From contig NZ_CP126738.1 in assembly GCF_030246865.1 (NCBI RefSeq), positions 3,224,001-3,288,000 of the forward strand: DNA of 64,000 nucleotides, given 5' to 3'. Source of the stretch: Microbacterium sp. zg-B96 (GTDB taxonomy: Bacteria; Actinomycetota; Actinomycetes; Actinomycetales; Microbacteriaceae). The translations under genes were made by a program, and so were the position numbers. The notes below the pieces were generated by a model, which ran no database searches, was not told the origin of the DNA, and was given only the letters and a program-made list of their open reading frames with translations. Shown here one piece after another: positions 41,757-51,222 of the stretch (its first letter is position 1; the number at the start of each line of letters is the position of its first letter).

Positions 41757-42734
41757 TCAGCCGCGGATGCGGCGGCGGGTGCGCGCCGCCGTCTCGAACG
41801 GCCACGACACGCGCGTCGCCGTCTCGCAGAACTCCCACAGGCGCGCCGCGCGGTCGGAATCCGTCGTGATCTTCGACGGCGTCGCCTGGCGCGGGACGCC
41901 GCGGGAGAGCTGACCCGGGCCCCAGAACGAGCCGCTCTCGGCATCCGGATCCACCATCGCGCGCACCAGCGGCCAGGCGCCGTGCTCCTTGGACTGCGCG
42001 AACGCGGCCTGCAGGTTGTCGGCGAAGCGGGTGCCGCGGCTGGGTTCGTTGACCCCCAGGATGCCGCGGGTACGACCACTGGTGGAGTAACCGGGGTGGG
42101 CGACGAGGCTCCCCACCGGCACGCCCGCCTCCCGCAGCCGCCGGTCGGCTTCGTAGCCGATCGCCGCGGTCATGACCTTCGACTGCACGTAGGCGCGCCA
42201 CGCCGAGTAGCCGGTCTTCAGCTCCGGGTCCTCCGGGTCGTACTGCCACATCGAGGTGGCCATGCTCCCCACCCACACCATGCGTCCGCCGGCGGCGGCG
42301 AGCGAGGGCAGCAGCTCGCCGGCGAGGACGAAGTGCCCGAGCACGTTGCTGGCCAGCACCATCTCGTGCCGGTCGGCGGTGAGCTCGCGTGCCTTGGGGG
42401 GGTGCACGATGCCCGCGTTCAGCAGCAGGCCGTCCAGGCCCCGGCGGCCGCGGGCGGTGGCCGCGGCGGCGCGCACCGAGCCGAGGTTGCTGGTGTCCAG
42501 CAGCAGCGTCTCCACGGTGCCGGGCGCGGCATCCGGCAGCTGTCGCGTCAGCGCGGCGCGCGCGGCGGCGAGTCGGTTGGGGTTGCGGCCGGTCATCACC
42601 ACGTGCGCGCCGGCGAGGGTCAGCTGCAGTGCGGAGAAGAACCCCAGGCCCTTGTTGGAGCCGGTGATCAGGTAGCGACGTCCGCCGAGGTCGGGTAGGC
42701 ACTCAGGGTCCCAGTCGTCTCCGCGTCTCGCCAC
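41757..42734 (-). CDS. Short-chain dehydrogenase/reductase (SDR)
   Basis: The 325-residue protein has the cofactor motif TGSNKGLGF near residue 24, NAG in LLLNAGIVH, catalytic Ser in WVGSMATS and YVQSK, and PG in VAHPGYST. It resembles protochlorophyllide-reductase-like or retinol-dehydrogenase-like SDRs by length and C-terminal extension. GTG 42734 follows TAATGT by seven bases. Substrate is unknown. Confidence 0.85.
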   Translation of the reverse strand: MARRGDDWDPECLPDLGGRRYLITGSNKGLGFFSALQLTLAGAHVVMTGRNPNRLAAARAALTRQLPDAAPGTVETLLLDTSNLGSVRAAAATARGRRGLDGLLLNAGIVHPPKARELTADRHEMVLASNVLGHFVLAGELLPSLAAAGGRMVWVGSMATSMWQYDPEDPELKTGYSAWRAYVQSKVMTAAIGYEADRRLREAGVPVGSLVAHPGYSTSGRTRGILGVNEPSRGTRFADNLQAAFAQSKEHGAWPLVRAMVDPDAESGSFWGPGQLSRGVPRQATPSKITTDSDRAARLWEFCETATRVSWPFETAARTRRRIRG

Positions 42735-42741
42735 CCCTCCG

Positions 42742-42747
42742 ACATTA
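42742..42747 (-). promoter_or_regulatory. Leaderless -10 box of the SDR gene
   Basis: TAATGT on the minus strand, seven bases before GTG 42734, back-to-back with the HAD promoter. Confidence 0.5.
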
Positions 42748-42764
42748 GGGGCACGCGGCGCCGA

Positions 42765-42770
42765 TAGGCT
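42765..42770 (+). promoter_or_regulatory. Leaderless -10 box of the HAD gene
   Basis: TAGGCT, six bases before ATG 42777. Confidence 0.55.
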
Positions 42771-42776
42771 GGCCAC

Positions 42777-43586
42777 ATGCGGACCCGCGCCGACATCGAA
42801 TGCTGGCTGACCGATATGGACGGCGTGCTCGTCCACGAGAACCGCCCGGTCCCGGGCGCGGCCGAACTGCTCGCGCAGTGGCGCGACAGCGGCACGCCGT
42901 TCCTCGTGCTGACGAACAATCCGATCTTCACGCCCCGCGACCTGAGCGCCCGGCTGCGCGCGTCGGGGCTGGACGTGCCGGAGGAGCGCATCTGGACCTC
43001 GGCGCTGGCGACGGCGGAGTTCCTGCGCTCGCAGCTGCCCGGCGGCACCGCGTACGTCATCGGCGAAGCGGGGCTGACGACCGCACTGCACGAGGCGGGC
43101 TACATCATTACCGAGACTCAGCCGGACTACGTCGTGGTCGGCGAGACCAGGCAGTACTCGTTCGAGGCGATCACGAAGGCCATCCGCTTCATCAACAACG
43201 GGGCGCGGTTCATCGTCACCAACCCCGATGCCACCGGTCCCACCCCCTACGGCGTCGTGCCGGCGACCGGCGCATTCGCGGCACTGATCACCAAGGCCAC
43301 CGGCAAGGAGCCGTACGTCGTCGGCAAGCCCAACCCGATGATGTTCCGCTCAGCCCTGAACCGCATCGGCGCGCACTCCGAGGAAACCGGCATGATCGGC
43401 GACCGCATGGACACCGACGTCGTCGCGGCGATCGAGGCGGGCCTGCACTCGGTGCTCGTCCTCACCGGCATCAGCGACCGCACCGAGATCGAGCGCTACC
43501 CGTTCCGCCCCGACGAGATCCTCAATTCCGTCGCCGATCTGCTGAACCCCGAGCCTGCCGAGACCGAGCTGCCCGAGGTGCTGTGA
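42777..43586 (+). CDS. HAD-IIA family phosphatase (NagD-like)
   Basis: The 269-residue phosphatase shows motif I WLTDMDGVL with the nucleophile Asp, motif II VLTNN, motif III Lys in VVGKPNPMMF and motif IV MIGDRMDTDV. These define the NagD-like subgroup acting on small phosphate esters such as nucleotides or sugar phosphates. Its stop overlaps the start of the YdeI-like gene. Confidence 0.9.
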   Translation: MRTRADIECWLTDMDGVLVHENRPVPGAAELLAQWRDSGTPFLVLTNNPIFTPRDLSARLRASGLDVPEERIWTSALATAEFLRSQLPGGTAYVIGEAGLTTALHEAGYIITETQPDYVVVGETRQYSFEAITKAIRFINNGARFIVTNPDATGPTPYGVVPATGAFAALITKATGKEPYVVGKPNPMMFRSALNRIGAHSEETGMIGDRMDTDVVAAIEAGLHSVLVLTGISDRTEIERYPFRPDEILNSVADLLNPEPAETELPEVL

Positions 43587-44158
43587 TGGGCGTGCTCGAC
43601 GAGGCGGAGGCGCTGCGGGCGACGGATGCCGCGGCCTGGCGCGCCTGGCTCGAGGAGCACCATGCCACCTCGACCGGCGTGTGGCTGCTGCGCCCGCGCG
43701 CCGGAGTGGCCGCGGAACTGGTCGGCTACGACGCCGCGGTGCGCCAGGCGCTGTGCTTCGGCTGGGTGGACGGCACGGTGCGTCCGTACGACGCCGAGAT
43801 GCTCGGCCAGTGGTACGCGCCCCGCCGGCCGGGCAGCGGCTGGGCGGCGACCAACAAGGCGCGGGTGATCGAGCTGGAGGCATCCGGTGAGATGACCGAC
43901 GCAGGCAGGCGCGCGATCGAGGCCGCGAAGGCATCCGGCGCCTGGGAGCTGCTGGACGGCCCCGAGGCCGGCATCGAGCCGGCCGAGCTGACGGCGGCAC
44001 TGGACGCCGTGCCGGCGGCGCGGGCGAACTGGGACGCATTCCCCCGCTCGGCCCGCAAGATGGGCCTCACCCAGATCGCGATGGCCAAGCGGCCGGAGAC
44101 CAAGTCGGCACGCATCGCGAAACTGGTCGCGGATGCCGTGGAAGGAAAACGCCCGTGA
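43586..44158 (+). CDS. YdeI/OmpD-associated family protein
   Basis: The 190-residue protein matches the YdeI-like family: AWRAWLEEHHATSTGVWLL, QALCFGWVDGTVRPYDAEM and a C-terminal FPRSARKMGLTQIAMAKRPE-type segment. Molecular function is not established. It is translationally coupled to the HAD phosphatase upstream (ATG 43586 overlaps TGA) and to a 36-residue membrane peptide downstream. Confidence 0.82.
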   Translation: MGVLDEAEALRATDAAAWRAWLEEHHATSTGVWLLRPRAGVAAELVGYDAAVRQALCFGWVDGTVRPYDAEMLGQWYAPRRPGSGWAATNKARVIELEASGEMTDAGRRAIEAAKASGAWELLDGPEAGIEPAELTAALDAVPAARANWDAFPRSARKMGLTQIAMAKRPETKSARIAKLVADAVEGKRP

Positions 44159-44265
44159 ACGAATTCGAACAGACCCTGCTGCTGGTGTCGGTGGCGCTGA
44201 TGACGGCGACGACGCTGGTGATCGTGGTGGTGCAGTACATCCGCGGGCGCGGCCAGGACCACTGA
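44155..44265 (+). CDS. Small membrane peptide (36 residues)
   Basis: GTG 44155 overlaps the YdeI stop (GTGA) and opens 36 codons: an acidic N terminus (NEFEQT), one hydrophobic helix (LLLVSVALMTATTLVIVVV) and a basic tail ending GRGQDH. Coupling, composition and the next gene starting one base later support it as real. Function is unknown. Confidence 0.6.
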   Translation: MNEFEQTLLLVSVALMTATTLVIVVVQYIRGRGQDH

Positions 44266-44266
44266 C

Positions 44267-44449
44267 ATGGCGATCCTGCTGGGAGTGTCGGGGCTCGCGG
44301 TCCTGCTGGTGGCACTGGTCCTGTTCGTGCGGACGTCGCGACAGGCATCCGAATCAGGGGCGACCACCAACCGCAGGGCGGTGCTCGTGCTGACCCTGCT
44401 GGGCCTGGTGCTGGCGCTCGCGTCGCAGCTCCCGATCTTCCAGGCGTAG
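44267..44449 (+). CDS. Small membrane protein (60 residues)
   Basis: Two hydrophobic helices (LLGVSGLAVLLVALVLFV and AVLVLTLLGLVLALASQL) flank a short polar Ser/Thr/Arg loop. It follows the 36-residue peptide by one base and is convergent with pyrE. No family is recognised. Confidence 0.6.
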   Translation: MAILLGVSGLAVLLVALVLFVRTSRQASESGATTNRRAVLVLTLLGLVLALASQLPIFQA

Positions 44450-44467
44450 CCCGGGCGAACGCGGCCG

Positions 44468-45046
44468 CTACTGCGGCTGCAGACCCAGGTCGTCGAGGTC
44501 GATCGCGGCGAGCCACTGCAGGCCAGCGGCCTCCACGGCATCCTGAGCCCCGGTCTTGCGGTCGACGATCACGGCGACGGCAACGGGCTCGGCGCCCTCG
44601 CGGCGCAGCGCTTCGACGGCCTTGAGCGCGGACTGCCCGGTGGTGGAGGTGTCCTCCACCACGACGACCCGCTTGCCGACGACGTCGGCGCCCTCGACCT
44701 GCCGGCCGCGGCCGTGGTCCTTCGGCTCCTTGCGCACGACGAACGCATCCAGCGGCGTGCCGGCGTGCACCGACTCGTGCATGATCGCGTTGGCGATCGG
44801 GTCGGCACCGAGAGTGAGGCCGCCGACGGCGACGACACCGTCGACGTCGCGCACGAGATCCAGCATGATGCGCCCGATCGCGGGCGCGGCGCGGTGGTCG
44901 AGCGTGAGCTTGCGCATGTCGACGTAGTAGGTCGCCTTGGCGCCGCTGGACAGAGTGAAGTCGCCGTGGAACACCGCCTCGTCCCTGATCAGCGCGATGA
45001 GGTGCTGGCGGTCGGCTTCGAGAGCGGGCGTGGAGGCGACGGTCAT
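44468..45046 (-). CDS. pyrE: Orotate phosphoribosyltransferase
   Basis: The 192-residue enzyme makes orotidine monophosphate from orotate and PRPP. It has the PRPP motif [21 protein letters not shown], the loop [14 protein letters not shown] and [17 protein letters not shown] near the N terminus. ATG 45046 follows TAGACT by six bases, a leaderless arrangement. Confidence 0.93.
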   Translation of the reverse strand: MTVASTPALEADRQHLIALIRDEAVFHGDFTLSSGAKATYYVDMRKLTLDHRAAPAIGRIMLDLVRDVDGVVAVGGLTLGADPIANAIMHESVHAGTPLDAFVVRKEPKDHGRGRQVEGADVVGKRVVVVEDTSTTGQSALKAVEALRREGAEPVAVAVIVDRKTGAQDAVEAAGLQWLAAIDLDDLGLQPQ

Positions 45047-45052
45047 GACCCG

Positions 45053-45058
45053 AGTCTA
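45053..45058 (-). promoter_or_regulatory. Leaderless -10 box of pyrE
   Basis: TAGACT on the minus strand, six bases before ATG 45046. Confidence 0.5.
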
Positions 45059-45143
45059 CGGATGCCGCGTGGCCCTGCCGGGGCGCAAGAACGGCGGATC
45101 TTTCTCACGCCACACCCTCGGAGGGGCCGCGTTCACCGCGCCC

Positions 45144-45149
45144 TATAGT
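45144..45149 (+). promoter_or_regulatory. Probable -10 box of pntAB
   Basis: TATAGT, 69 bases before the pntA start. No good -35 box at normal spacing. Confidence 0.45.
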
Positions 45150-45218
45150 CAAGATCGACAGTACGAACTCGGCGGTGCGCCCGAACGCACGTCGTCCGCC
45201 ACGAGCACAGGAGTCCGC

Positions 45219-46763
45219 ATGACGACCATGGGGATCGTTGCGGAGCGTGCGGGGGAAACCCGCGTCGCTGCCACGCCCGCCACCATCGCGAAGCTGATCG
45301 CGCTCGGCTACGAGCTGATCGTGGAGGCGGGCGCCGGCGCGGCGTCGTCGTATCCGGATGCCGCGTATCGCGACGCCGGTGCGCGCACCGTCACGCGGGC
45401 CGAAGCGTGGGCCGCTGACGTCGTGCTGAAGGTGAACCCGCCGACGCCCGACGAGATCGCGTTGCTGGCAGACGGGGCGACGATCATCGCGCTGCTGTCG
45501 CCGGCGCTGCGGCCCGACGTACGGGAGTCGCTGCAGACACGCGGCATCACCGCGCTCGCCCTCGACGCCGTGCCGCGCATCTCGCGTGCCCAGTCGATGG
45601 ATGTGCTCAGTTCGATGGCCAACATCTCCGGCTACCGTGCCGTCATCGAGGCCGCGCACGAGTTCGGCCGGTTCTTCACCGGCCAGGTGACCGCCGCGGG
45701 CAAGGTCCCACCCGCCACCGTGCTGGTCGCGGGGGCCGGCGTCGCCGGGCTCGCCGCCATCGGCGCGGCATCCTCGCTCGGCGCGATCGTCCGAGCCACC
45801 GACCCACGCCCCGAGGTCGCCGACCAGGTGCGCTCCATCGGCGGCGAGTACCTGCCGGTGGTGGTCGACGAGGTCATGGAATCCAGCGACGGCTACGCGA
45901 AGGCCACGAGCGAGGCGTATGACCGCGCCGCCGCCGCGCTGTACTCGGCGCAGGCCCGCGAGGTCGACGTCGTCATCACGACCGCCCTGATCCCCGGGCG
46001 CCCCGCACCACGACTGCTCACTGCGGCTGACGTCGCGAGCATGAAGCCGGGCAGCGTCATCGTCGACATGGCCGCCGCCCACGGCGGCAACGTCGAGGGT
46101 TCGATCGACGGGCAGCGCGTCGTCACCGACAACGGCGTGACCATCCTGGGCTACTCCGACCTCGCATCGCGCCTGCCGGCGCAGGCATCACAGCTGTACG
46201 GCACGAACCTGGTGAACCTGGTGAAGCTGCTCACGCCCGGCAAGGACGGCCGGCTCGTCATCGACTTCGACGACATCGTGCAGCGTTCCATCACGGTGGT
46301 CCAGGGCGGCCGGTCGACGTGGCCACCACCGCCGGTACAGGTGTCCGCGGCGCCGGTCGCGGCATCCACCCCTTCCGCCGCGTCCGCCCCGGTCAAGCCG
46401 AAGCGCACGCTGTCGCCCGCCGGCCGCACCGGCCTGATCGCGCTGGGAATCGCCGCACTGTTCGCGGTGTCGGCGGTCGCCCCGGCCCCGCTGCCGCAGC
46501 ACCTCACCGTGCTGGTGCTGTCGGTGATCGTCGGCTTCTACGTGATCGGCAAGGTGCACCACGCTCTGCACACGCCGCTGATGAGCGTCACCAACGCGAT
46601 CTCGGGGATCATCGTCGTCGGCGCCATGCTGCAGGTGACGATCCCCGACCCGCCGGTGCAGATCCTCGCCGCGATCGCGGTGCTGCTGGCATCCATCAAC
46701 ATCTTCGGCGGGTTCGCCGTCACGCGGCGCATGCTCGCCATGTTCTCGAAGGGTGACCGATGA
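45219..46763 (+). CDS. pntA: Proton-translocating NAD(P) transhydrogenase, alpha subunit
   Basis: The 514-residue protein is a complete PntA. The NAD(H)-binding domain ([54 protein letters not shown]) is joined by a Pro/Ala linker to three or four membrane helices near the C terminus. It is not split into pntAA and pntAB as in some bacteria. CACAGGAG precedes ATG 45219. With PntB it makes NADPH from NADH using the proton gradient. It overlaps pntB by four bases. Confidence 0.95.
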   Translation: MTTMGIVAERAGETRVAATPATIAKLIALGYELIVEAGAGAASSYPDAAYRDAGARTVTRAEAWAADVVLKVNPPTPDEIALLADGATIIALLSPALRPDVRESLQTRGITALALDAVPRISRAQSMDVLSSMANISGYRAVIEAAHEFGRFFTGQVTAAGKVPPATVLVAGAGVAGLAAIGAASSLGAIVRATDPRPEVADQVRSIGGEYLPVVVDEVMESSDGYAKATSEAYDRAAAALYSAQAREVDVVITTALIPGRPAPRLLTAADVASMKPGSVIVDMAAAHGGNVEGSIDGQRVVTDNGVTILGYSDLASRLPAQASQLYGTNLVNLVKLLTPGKDGRLVIDFDDIVQRSITVVQGGRSTWPPPPVQVSAAPVAASTPSAASAPVKPKRTLSPAGRTGLIALGIAALFAVSAVAPAPLPQHLTVLVLSVIVGFYVIGKVHHALHTPLMSVTNAISGIIVVGAMLQVTIPDPPVQILAAIAVLLASINIFGGFAVTRRMLAMFSKGDR

Positions 46764-48160
46764 CCGCCGCCTCCGTGGCCACCGCCGCCTACATCGTCGC
46801 GGCGCTGCTGTTCGTGCTGAGCCTGCGCGGGCTCAGCAGCCACGAAAGCGCGCGCGCCGGTGTCGGCTACGGCATCGCCGGCATGACCATCGCACTCGGC
46901 GCGACCGCGTGGGTGTCGGTGCAGAACGCGTGGGGCGACCCGCAGGCCACCTTCGGGCTGGTGCTGCTGGGCATCGCGGTGCTCCTCGGCGCGGCGGTGG
47001 GACTGTGGCGGGCACGGGCGGTGGAGATGACCGGGATGCCCGAGCTCATCGCGCTGCTGCACTCGTTCGTGGGTCTGGCTGCCGTGCTCGTGGGCTGGAA
47101 CGGCGCCCTGCACGACCCCGGGCTGTCGGGGGCGCTGCGCGACATCCACCACGCCGAGGTGTTCATCGGCGTCTTCATCGGTGGCGTGACGTTCACCGGA
47201 TCGATCGTGGCGTACCTGAAGCTGTCGGCGCGCATGTCGTCCAGGCCGCTCATGCTGCCGGGGAAGAACATCCTCAACGTGGGGGCGCTCGTCGCCTTCC
47301 TGGCGCTGACCGTCTGGTACGTCATCACGCCGTCGATCTGGCTGCTCGTGGCCGTCACGGTGCTGGCGCTGGCGCTGGGATGGCACCTGGTGGCATCCAT
47401 CGGCGGCGGTGACATGCCCGTGGTCGTCTCGATGCTCAACAGCTACTCCGGCTGGGCGGCGGCGGCGGCAGGTTTCCTGCTGAACAACGACCTGCTGATC
47501 GTCACCGGTGCGCTGGTGGGGTCGTCGGGTGCGTACCTGTCGTTCATCATGTGCAAGGCGATGAACCGGTCGTTCCTGTCGGTGATCGCCGGCGGCTTCG
47601 GGATCGCGGCGCCGGCGGCTGGCGACGTGGACCACGGCGAGCACCGCGAGGTGGATGCCGAGACGGTCGCGGACCTGCTGCGTGACGCGTCGTCGGTGGT
47701 GATCACGCCCGGGTACGGCATGGCCGTCGCGCAGGCCCAGTACCCGGTGGCCGAGCTCGCCCACCGGCTGCGGGAGCGGGGAGTGGACGTGCGGTTCGGC
47801 ATCCATCCCGTTGCCGGGCGGCTGCCCGGGCACATGAACGTGCTGCTGGCCGAGGCGAAGGTGCCGTACGACATCGTGCTGGAGATGGACGAGGTGAACG
47901 ACGACTTCGCGGCCACGTCGGTGGTGCTGGTGATCGGCGCGAACGACACCGTCAATCCCGCCGCCGCGGAGGATCCGACGTCGCCGATCGCGGGGATGCC
48001 GGTGCTGCGGGTGTGGGAGGCGGAGAACGTCGTGGTGTTCAAGCGGTCGATGGCCGCCGGCTATGCCGGGGTGCAGAACCCGCTGTTCTATCGCGACAAC
48101 ACGCAGATGCTGTTCGGCGACGCGAAGGAGCGGGTCGAGGACATCCTCCGTTCCCTGTAG
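46760..48160 (+). CDS. pntB: Proton-translocating NAD(P) transhydrogenase, beta subunit
   Basis: The 466-residue subunit has about eight membrane helices ([26 protein letters not shown]-type [20 protein letters not shown]) followed by the NADP(H)-binding domain: [33 protein letters not shown] and [10 protein letters not shown]. It starts inside the pntA stop codon. A repeat array begins 14 bases after its stop. Confidence 0.95.
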   Translation: MTAASVATAAYIVAALLFVLSLRGLSSHESARAGVGYGIAGMTIALGATAWVSVQNAWGDPQATFGLVLLGIAVLLGAAVGLWRARAVEMTGMPELIALLHSFVGLAAVLVGWNGALHDPGLSGALRDIHHAEVFIGVFIGGVTFTGSIVAYLKLSARMSSRPLMLPGKNILNVGALVAFLALTVWYVITPSIWLLVAVTVLALALGWHLVASIGGGDMPVVVSMLNSYSGWAAAAAGFLLNNDLLIVTGALVGSSGAYLSFIMCKAMNRSFLSVIAGGFGIAAPAAGDVDHGEHREVDAETVADLLRDASSVVITPGYGMAVAQAQYPVAELAHRLRERGVDVRFGIHPVAGRLPGHMNVLLAEAKVPYDIVLEMDEVNDDFAATSVVLVIGANDTVNPAAAEDPTSPIAGMPVLRVWEAENVVVFKRSMAAGYAGVQNPLFYRDNTQMLFGDAKERVEDILRSL

Positions 48161-48174
48161 CCGCCGGCTTGCTG

Positions 48175-48274
48175 CCGAGTGAGTATTCGTCGCGTCGAGT
48201 GAGTATTCGCGTTGCCGAGTGAGTATTCGCGCTCGCGAGTGAGTATTCGTCGCGTCGAGCGAGTACTCGCGCCC
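48175..48274 (+). repeat. 20-bp repeat array B (5 units)
   Basis: Units start at 48175, 48195, 48215, 48235 and 48255. Four have the exact core GAGTGAGTATTCG; the fifth reads GAGCGAGTACTCG. It lies between pntB and the epimerase gene and faces array C. Confidence 0.95.
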
Positions 48275-48275
48275 G

Positions 48276-49121
48276 TTACGACCCGTCGCGCCAGGAGTGC
48301 TGCGGCTCGAAGCCGAGCAACCGGCGGGCCTTGTCGATCGAGAACAGGGTCGCGTGCGGGGCCAGCTCGCCGCGCACGGGCACGCCCGGGAACACTTCCG
48401 CCACCAGCTCGGCCGCCGGGCGGGACATGACGGTGTCGGCCGCCGCGATGAGGAAGTGGTCGAAGCCGGCCGGTGCGACCTCGAGTGCGCGCAGGATCGC
48501 CTGCGCTCCATCCCGCGCGTCGATATAGGACCACAGGTTCCACTTGCGCCGGGTGGCATCCGCGTCGAAATCAGGGAACGCCGCGTAATCCTCCGGATCC
48601 ATCACGTTGGAAAAGCGCAACGCGGTGATCGACAGCGACGGATGCCAGCGCACCAGCTCGATCGCCATCTGCTCTTCCAGGTGCTTCACGAGCGAGTAGA
48701 CCGACTCCGGACGCGCCGGATAGCCCTCGTCGACGGGGATGTACGGCGGCGGCACATCGAACGGCAGCCCCTGCACGGTCTCACTGGAGGCGTAGACGAT
48801 GCGCTCGACACCGAGTCGCACGGCTGCCCAGAACACGTTGAACGTGGCGGCCATGTTGTTGTGGAACGTGGCGACATCGCTGCGGATGCCGGGGGCCGGA
48901 ATGGCCGCGAGGTGCACCAGCGCATCGATGCCGTCGTGCTGATCGTTCACGCCGGCGATCGCGTCGATCACCTGGCCGAAGTCGGTGAGGTCGACCTGCA
49001 CGAATCCAGGACCCCGCGTCCCGACGACGTCGAGACCGATGACGGTGTGGCCGGCATCCCGCAGAACGCGGACGACGGTGCGGCCGAGCTTTCCAGAGGA
49101 TCCAGTGACGGCGATGCGCAT
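48276..49121 (-). CDS. NAD-dependent epimerase/dehydratase family protein
   Basis: The 281-residue extended SDR starts MRIAVTGSSGKLGRTVVRVL (nucleotide site) and has the Ser/Thr region VYASSETVQG, YSLVK (YxxxK-type) and SYIDARDGAQAILRALE. It probably oxidises or epimerises a sugar nucleotide or uronate; hexuronate dehydrogenase-like enzymes share this size. The gene is bracketed by repeat arrays B and C pointing toward each other. The start follows CATTCT by six bases. Confidence 0.85.
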   Translation of the reverse strand: MRIAVTGSSGKLGRTVVRVLRDAGHTVIGLDVVGTRGPGFVQVDLTDFGQVIDAIAGVNDQHDGIDALVHLAAIPAPGIRSDVATFHNNMAATFNVFWAAVRLGVERIVYASSETVQGLPFDVPPPYIPVDEGYPARPESVYSLVKHLEEQMAIELVRWHPSLSITALRFSNVMDPEDYAAFPDFDADATRRKWNLWSYIDARDGAQAILRALEVAPAGFDHFLIAAADTVMSRPAAELVAEVFPGVPVRGELAPHATLFSIDKARRLLGFEPQHSWRDGS

Positions 49122-49139
49122 CTCCCCAGAATGCCACGG

Positions 49140-49200
49140 CGAATACTCACTCGGCAGCACGAATACTCACCCGGCAGCACGAATACTCACTCGGCAGCAC
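49140..49200 (-). repeat. 20-bp repeat array C (3 units)
   Basis: Three units at 49140, 49160 and 49180 on the opposite strand to array B. Cores read GAGTGAGTATTCG, with one GGGTGAGTATTCG, when taken on the minus strand. It lies between the epimerase and xth starts. Confidence 0.95.
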
Positions 49201-49226
49201 GGGGCGGGCACGTCGGGGGTCGACCG

Positions 49227-49232
49227 TAGGCT
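49227..49232 (+). promoter_or_regulatory. Leaderless -10 box of xth
   Basis: TAGGCT, seven bases before ATG 49240. Confidence 0.5.
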
Positions 49233-49239
49233 GGGGGGT

Positions 49240-50085
49240 ATGCGGCTTGCCACCTGGAACGTGAACTCCATCCGCGCGCGCGTCGTGCGCACCGTCGACT
49301 TCGCCGTGCGCGAGGGCATCGACGTGCTGGCGATACAGGAGATCAAGTGCAAGCCGGAGCAATTCCCCTATGAGGCCTTCGAGGATGCCGGCTATCACGT
49401 CGTCGCCCACGGCCTCAACCAGTGGAACGGCGTCGCCATCGCCAGCCGCGAGCCGATCGAAGACGTCGAGACGTCCTTCCCCGGCATGCCCGGCTTCGCC
49501 AAGGGCCACGAGGGACCCGACGCCCCGCTCGAGGCGCGCGCCATCGGCGCGACGATCGGCGGCGTGCGTGTGTGGAGCCTCTACGTCCCCAACGGCCGCT
49601 CCCTCGACGACCCGCACTACCTCTACAAGCTCGACTGGCTCGGCGCCCTCGCCCAACACGCCCGCGACTCGCTGACGACCAACCCGGATCTTGCGCTGAC
49701 CTTCGTCGGCGACTTCAACATCGCCCCGACGGATGCCGACAACGGCGACCCCGCCGTCGTGGAGGGCGTCTCGACGCACGTCTCACCGCCCGAGCGCGAG
49801 GCGTTCCGCGCGATCGAGGAGGCCGGCATGATCGATGTCGTCCGCCCCCTCGTCCCCACCGGGTTCACCTACTGGGATTACAAGCAGCTGCGCTTCCCCC
49901 GCAACCAGGGCATGCGCATCGACTTCATCCTCGGCTCGCACGCGTTCGCCGATCGCGTCACCGGCGCTGCCATCCACCGCGACGAGCGCAAGGGCGACAT
50001 CCCCAGCGACCACGTCCCGGTGGTGGTCGACCTCGACGTCACCTCCCCCGAGGACGATGACGACCGCCCGATGATCTTCGGCTGA
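49240..50085 (+). CDS. xth: Exodeoxyribonuclease III family AP endonuclease
   Basis: The 281-residue DNA repair nuclease shows MRLATWNVNSIRARV, the metal-binding Glu in QEIKCK, WSLYVPNGR, GDFNIAPTDAD and the closing catalytic SDHVPVVVDL. It cuts at abasic sites and trims 3' blocks. Longer upstream reading frames run through array C and should be ignored. Confidence 0.95.
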   Translation: MRLATWNVNSIRARVVRTVDFAVREGIDVLAIQEIKCKPEQFPYEAFEDAGYHVVAHGLNQWNGVAIASREPIEDVETSFPGMPGFAKGHEGPDAPLEARAIGATIGGVRVWSLYVPNGRSLDDPHYLYKLDWLGALAQHARDSLTTNPDLALTFVGDFNIAPTDADNGDPAVVEGVSTHVSPPEREAFRAIEEAGMIDVVRPLVPTGFTYWDYKQLRFPRNQGMRIDFILGSHAFADRVTGAAIHRDERKGDIPSDHVPVVVDLDVTSPEDDDDRPMIFG

Positions 50086-50122
50086 CCGACCCGAAGAAGC
50101 CCGAAGAACCCCCGACCCTGCC

Positions 50123-50515
50123 TCACCCCATCGCGACGCCGGTGACGGGCACCCCGTCCGGCGCGTACCGCAGCAGCAGGGCGCCGGTGCCGCCCACCAC
50201 GGGCGGTGCCACCAGCCGCAACCGGGCGGGCGGCCTGCCGTTGGCGAACACGCGCTTGCCCACGCCGAGCACGATCGGGTAGACCCACAGCACGAGCTCG
50301 TCGTATGCCTCGGCCGCCAGCAGCGTCTGCACGAAGTCGAGGCTGCCGATGACGTGGACATCCTCATGCTTCTCGCGCAGCGCGGCGACCTCCGCCGCGG
50401 CATCCGCACCCAACTGCGTCGCGCCCTGCCATTCCAGAGTCGGCCTGCCGCGGGACGCGACGTACTTCGGGATCTCGGCGAACCTGCGCCCACGCCGCCT
50501 GCGGCGGCTGCTCAA
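50123..50515 (-). pseudogene. Truncated RibD_C/DHFR-like protein fragment
   Basis: About 130 codons match the C-terminal half of the small dihydrofolate-reductase-like family: FAEIPKYVASRGRPTLEW, VHVIGSLDFVQTLLAAEAYD and LRLVAPPVVGGTGALLLRY. The N-terminal nucleotide-binding half is missing. What precedes is an Arg-rich run encoded by a GC hairpin (50494-50508). A TTG at 50515 overlaps the stop of the HxlR gene, so it may be translated, but it looks like a remnant. Confidence 0.65.
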
Positions 50516-51222
50516 CCTTGATCCGCGCCAGCCTCAACGCCGCTGCGCGGCATCGATCCTGGCGGTATCGAGAATGTCGCGGCGAACCGCTCCAGCAGTG
50601 CCGGGTCGCCGCGGCGCACCTCGACGACGCCGGCATCCTGCGCCTGCTGCGGCCCGAGCTCACCGGAGATCAGCCGGCGGATGCCGAACCCCGCGGACAG
50701 CACGACATCGGCCTCTCCCGCGGGGGCCCATCCCCCCGCGGCGAGTGGCGCGACCCGCAGGCCCTCCGCGGACACTCCGGCGCGCACCCCCACCTCCCCC
50801 AGATGAACGTCGTACGTGGTCGGTGGCAGCGCCGCTGCGGCATCCGCCACGAATGCCGACCGCAGTGCGATCGTGAACGAATCCGCCGTGACGACGTCGC
50901 CGTCGGCGGGCTCGCCCATCGCTTGGAATCCCCACCGCCCGAGCGCGAGCACGATGGGCTCGAGTTCGCGGCCGTACGCGGTCACCTCGTACACCAGCCC
51001 GCGGTGGGCCAGCGGCACGCGGCGGATCACGCCGGCATCCTGCAGTTCCTTCAGACGGGTGGAGAGGATGTTGGTCGGGATGCGTGGCAGCCCCTGTTTG
51101 AGATCGGTGTACCGACGCGGGCCCACCAGCAGGTCCCGGATGATCAGCAGCGCCCACCGCTCCCCGATCAGCTCGACGGCGGTGGTGAGACCGCAGTATT
51201 GGCCGTAACTGCGCGCCGCCAC
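50512..51222 (-). CDS. HxlR family transcriptional regulator with C-terminal SCP2-like domain
   Basis: The 236-residue protein starts with the HxlR winged helix (YCGLTTAVELIGERWALLII, FTDL-type YTDLKQGLPRIPTNILSTRL, GLVYEVTAYGRELEPI). A second domain resembles the sterol-carrier-like domain found in some actinobacterial HxlR proteins. GTG 51222 directly follows the VOC stop codon, so the pair is coupled. It probably controls the VOC gene upstream through the site at 51701-51719. Confidence 0.85.
   Translation of the reverse strand: MAARSYGQYCGLTTAVELIGERWALLIIRDLLVGPRRYTDLKQGLPRIPTNILSTRLKELQDAGVIRRVPLAHRGLVYEVTAYGRELEPIVLALGRWGFQAMGEPADGDVVTADSFTIALRSAFVADAAAALPPTTYDVHLGEVGVRAGVSAEGLRVAPLAAGGWAPAGEADVVLSAGFGIRRLISGELGPQQAQDAGVVEVRRGDPALLERFAATFSIPPGSMPRSGVEAGADQG

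Noticed and set aside
48175..48274. Arrays of GAGTGAGTATTCG as CRISPR
   Set aside because: The linkers are only 7 bases, far too short for spacers, partly repeated between units, and no cas gene is present.
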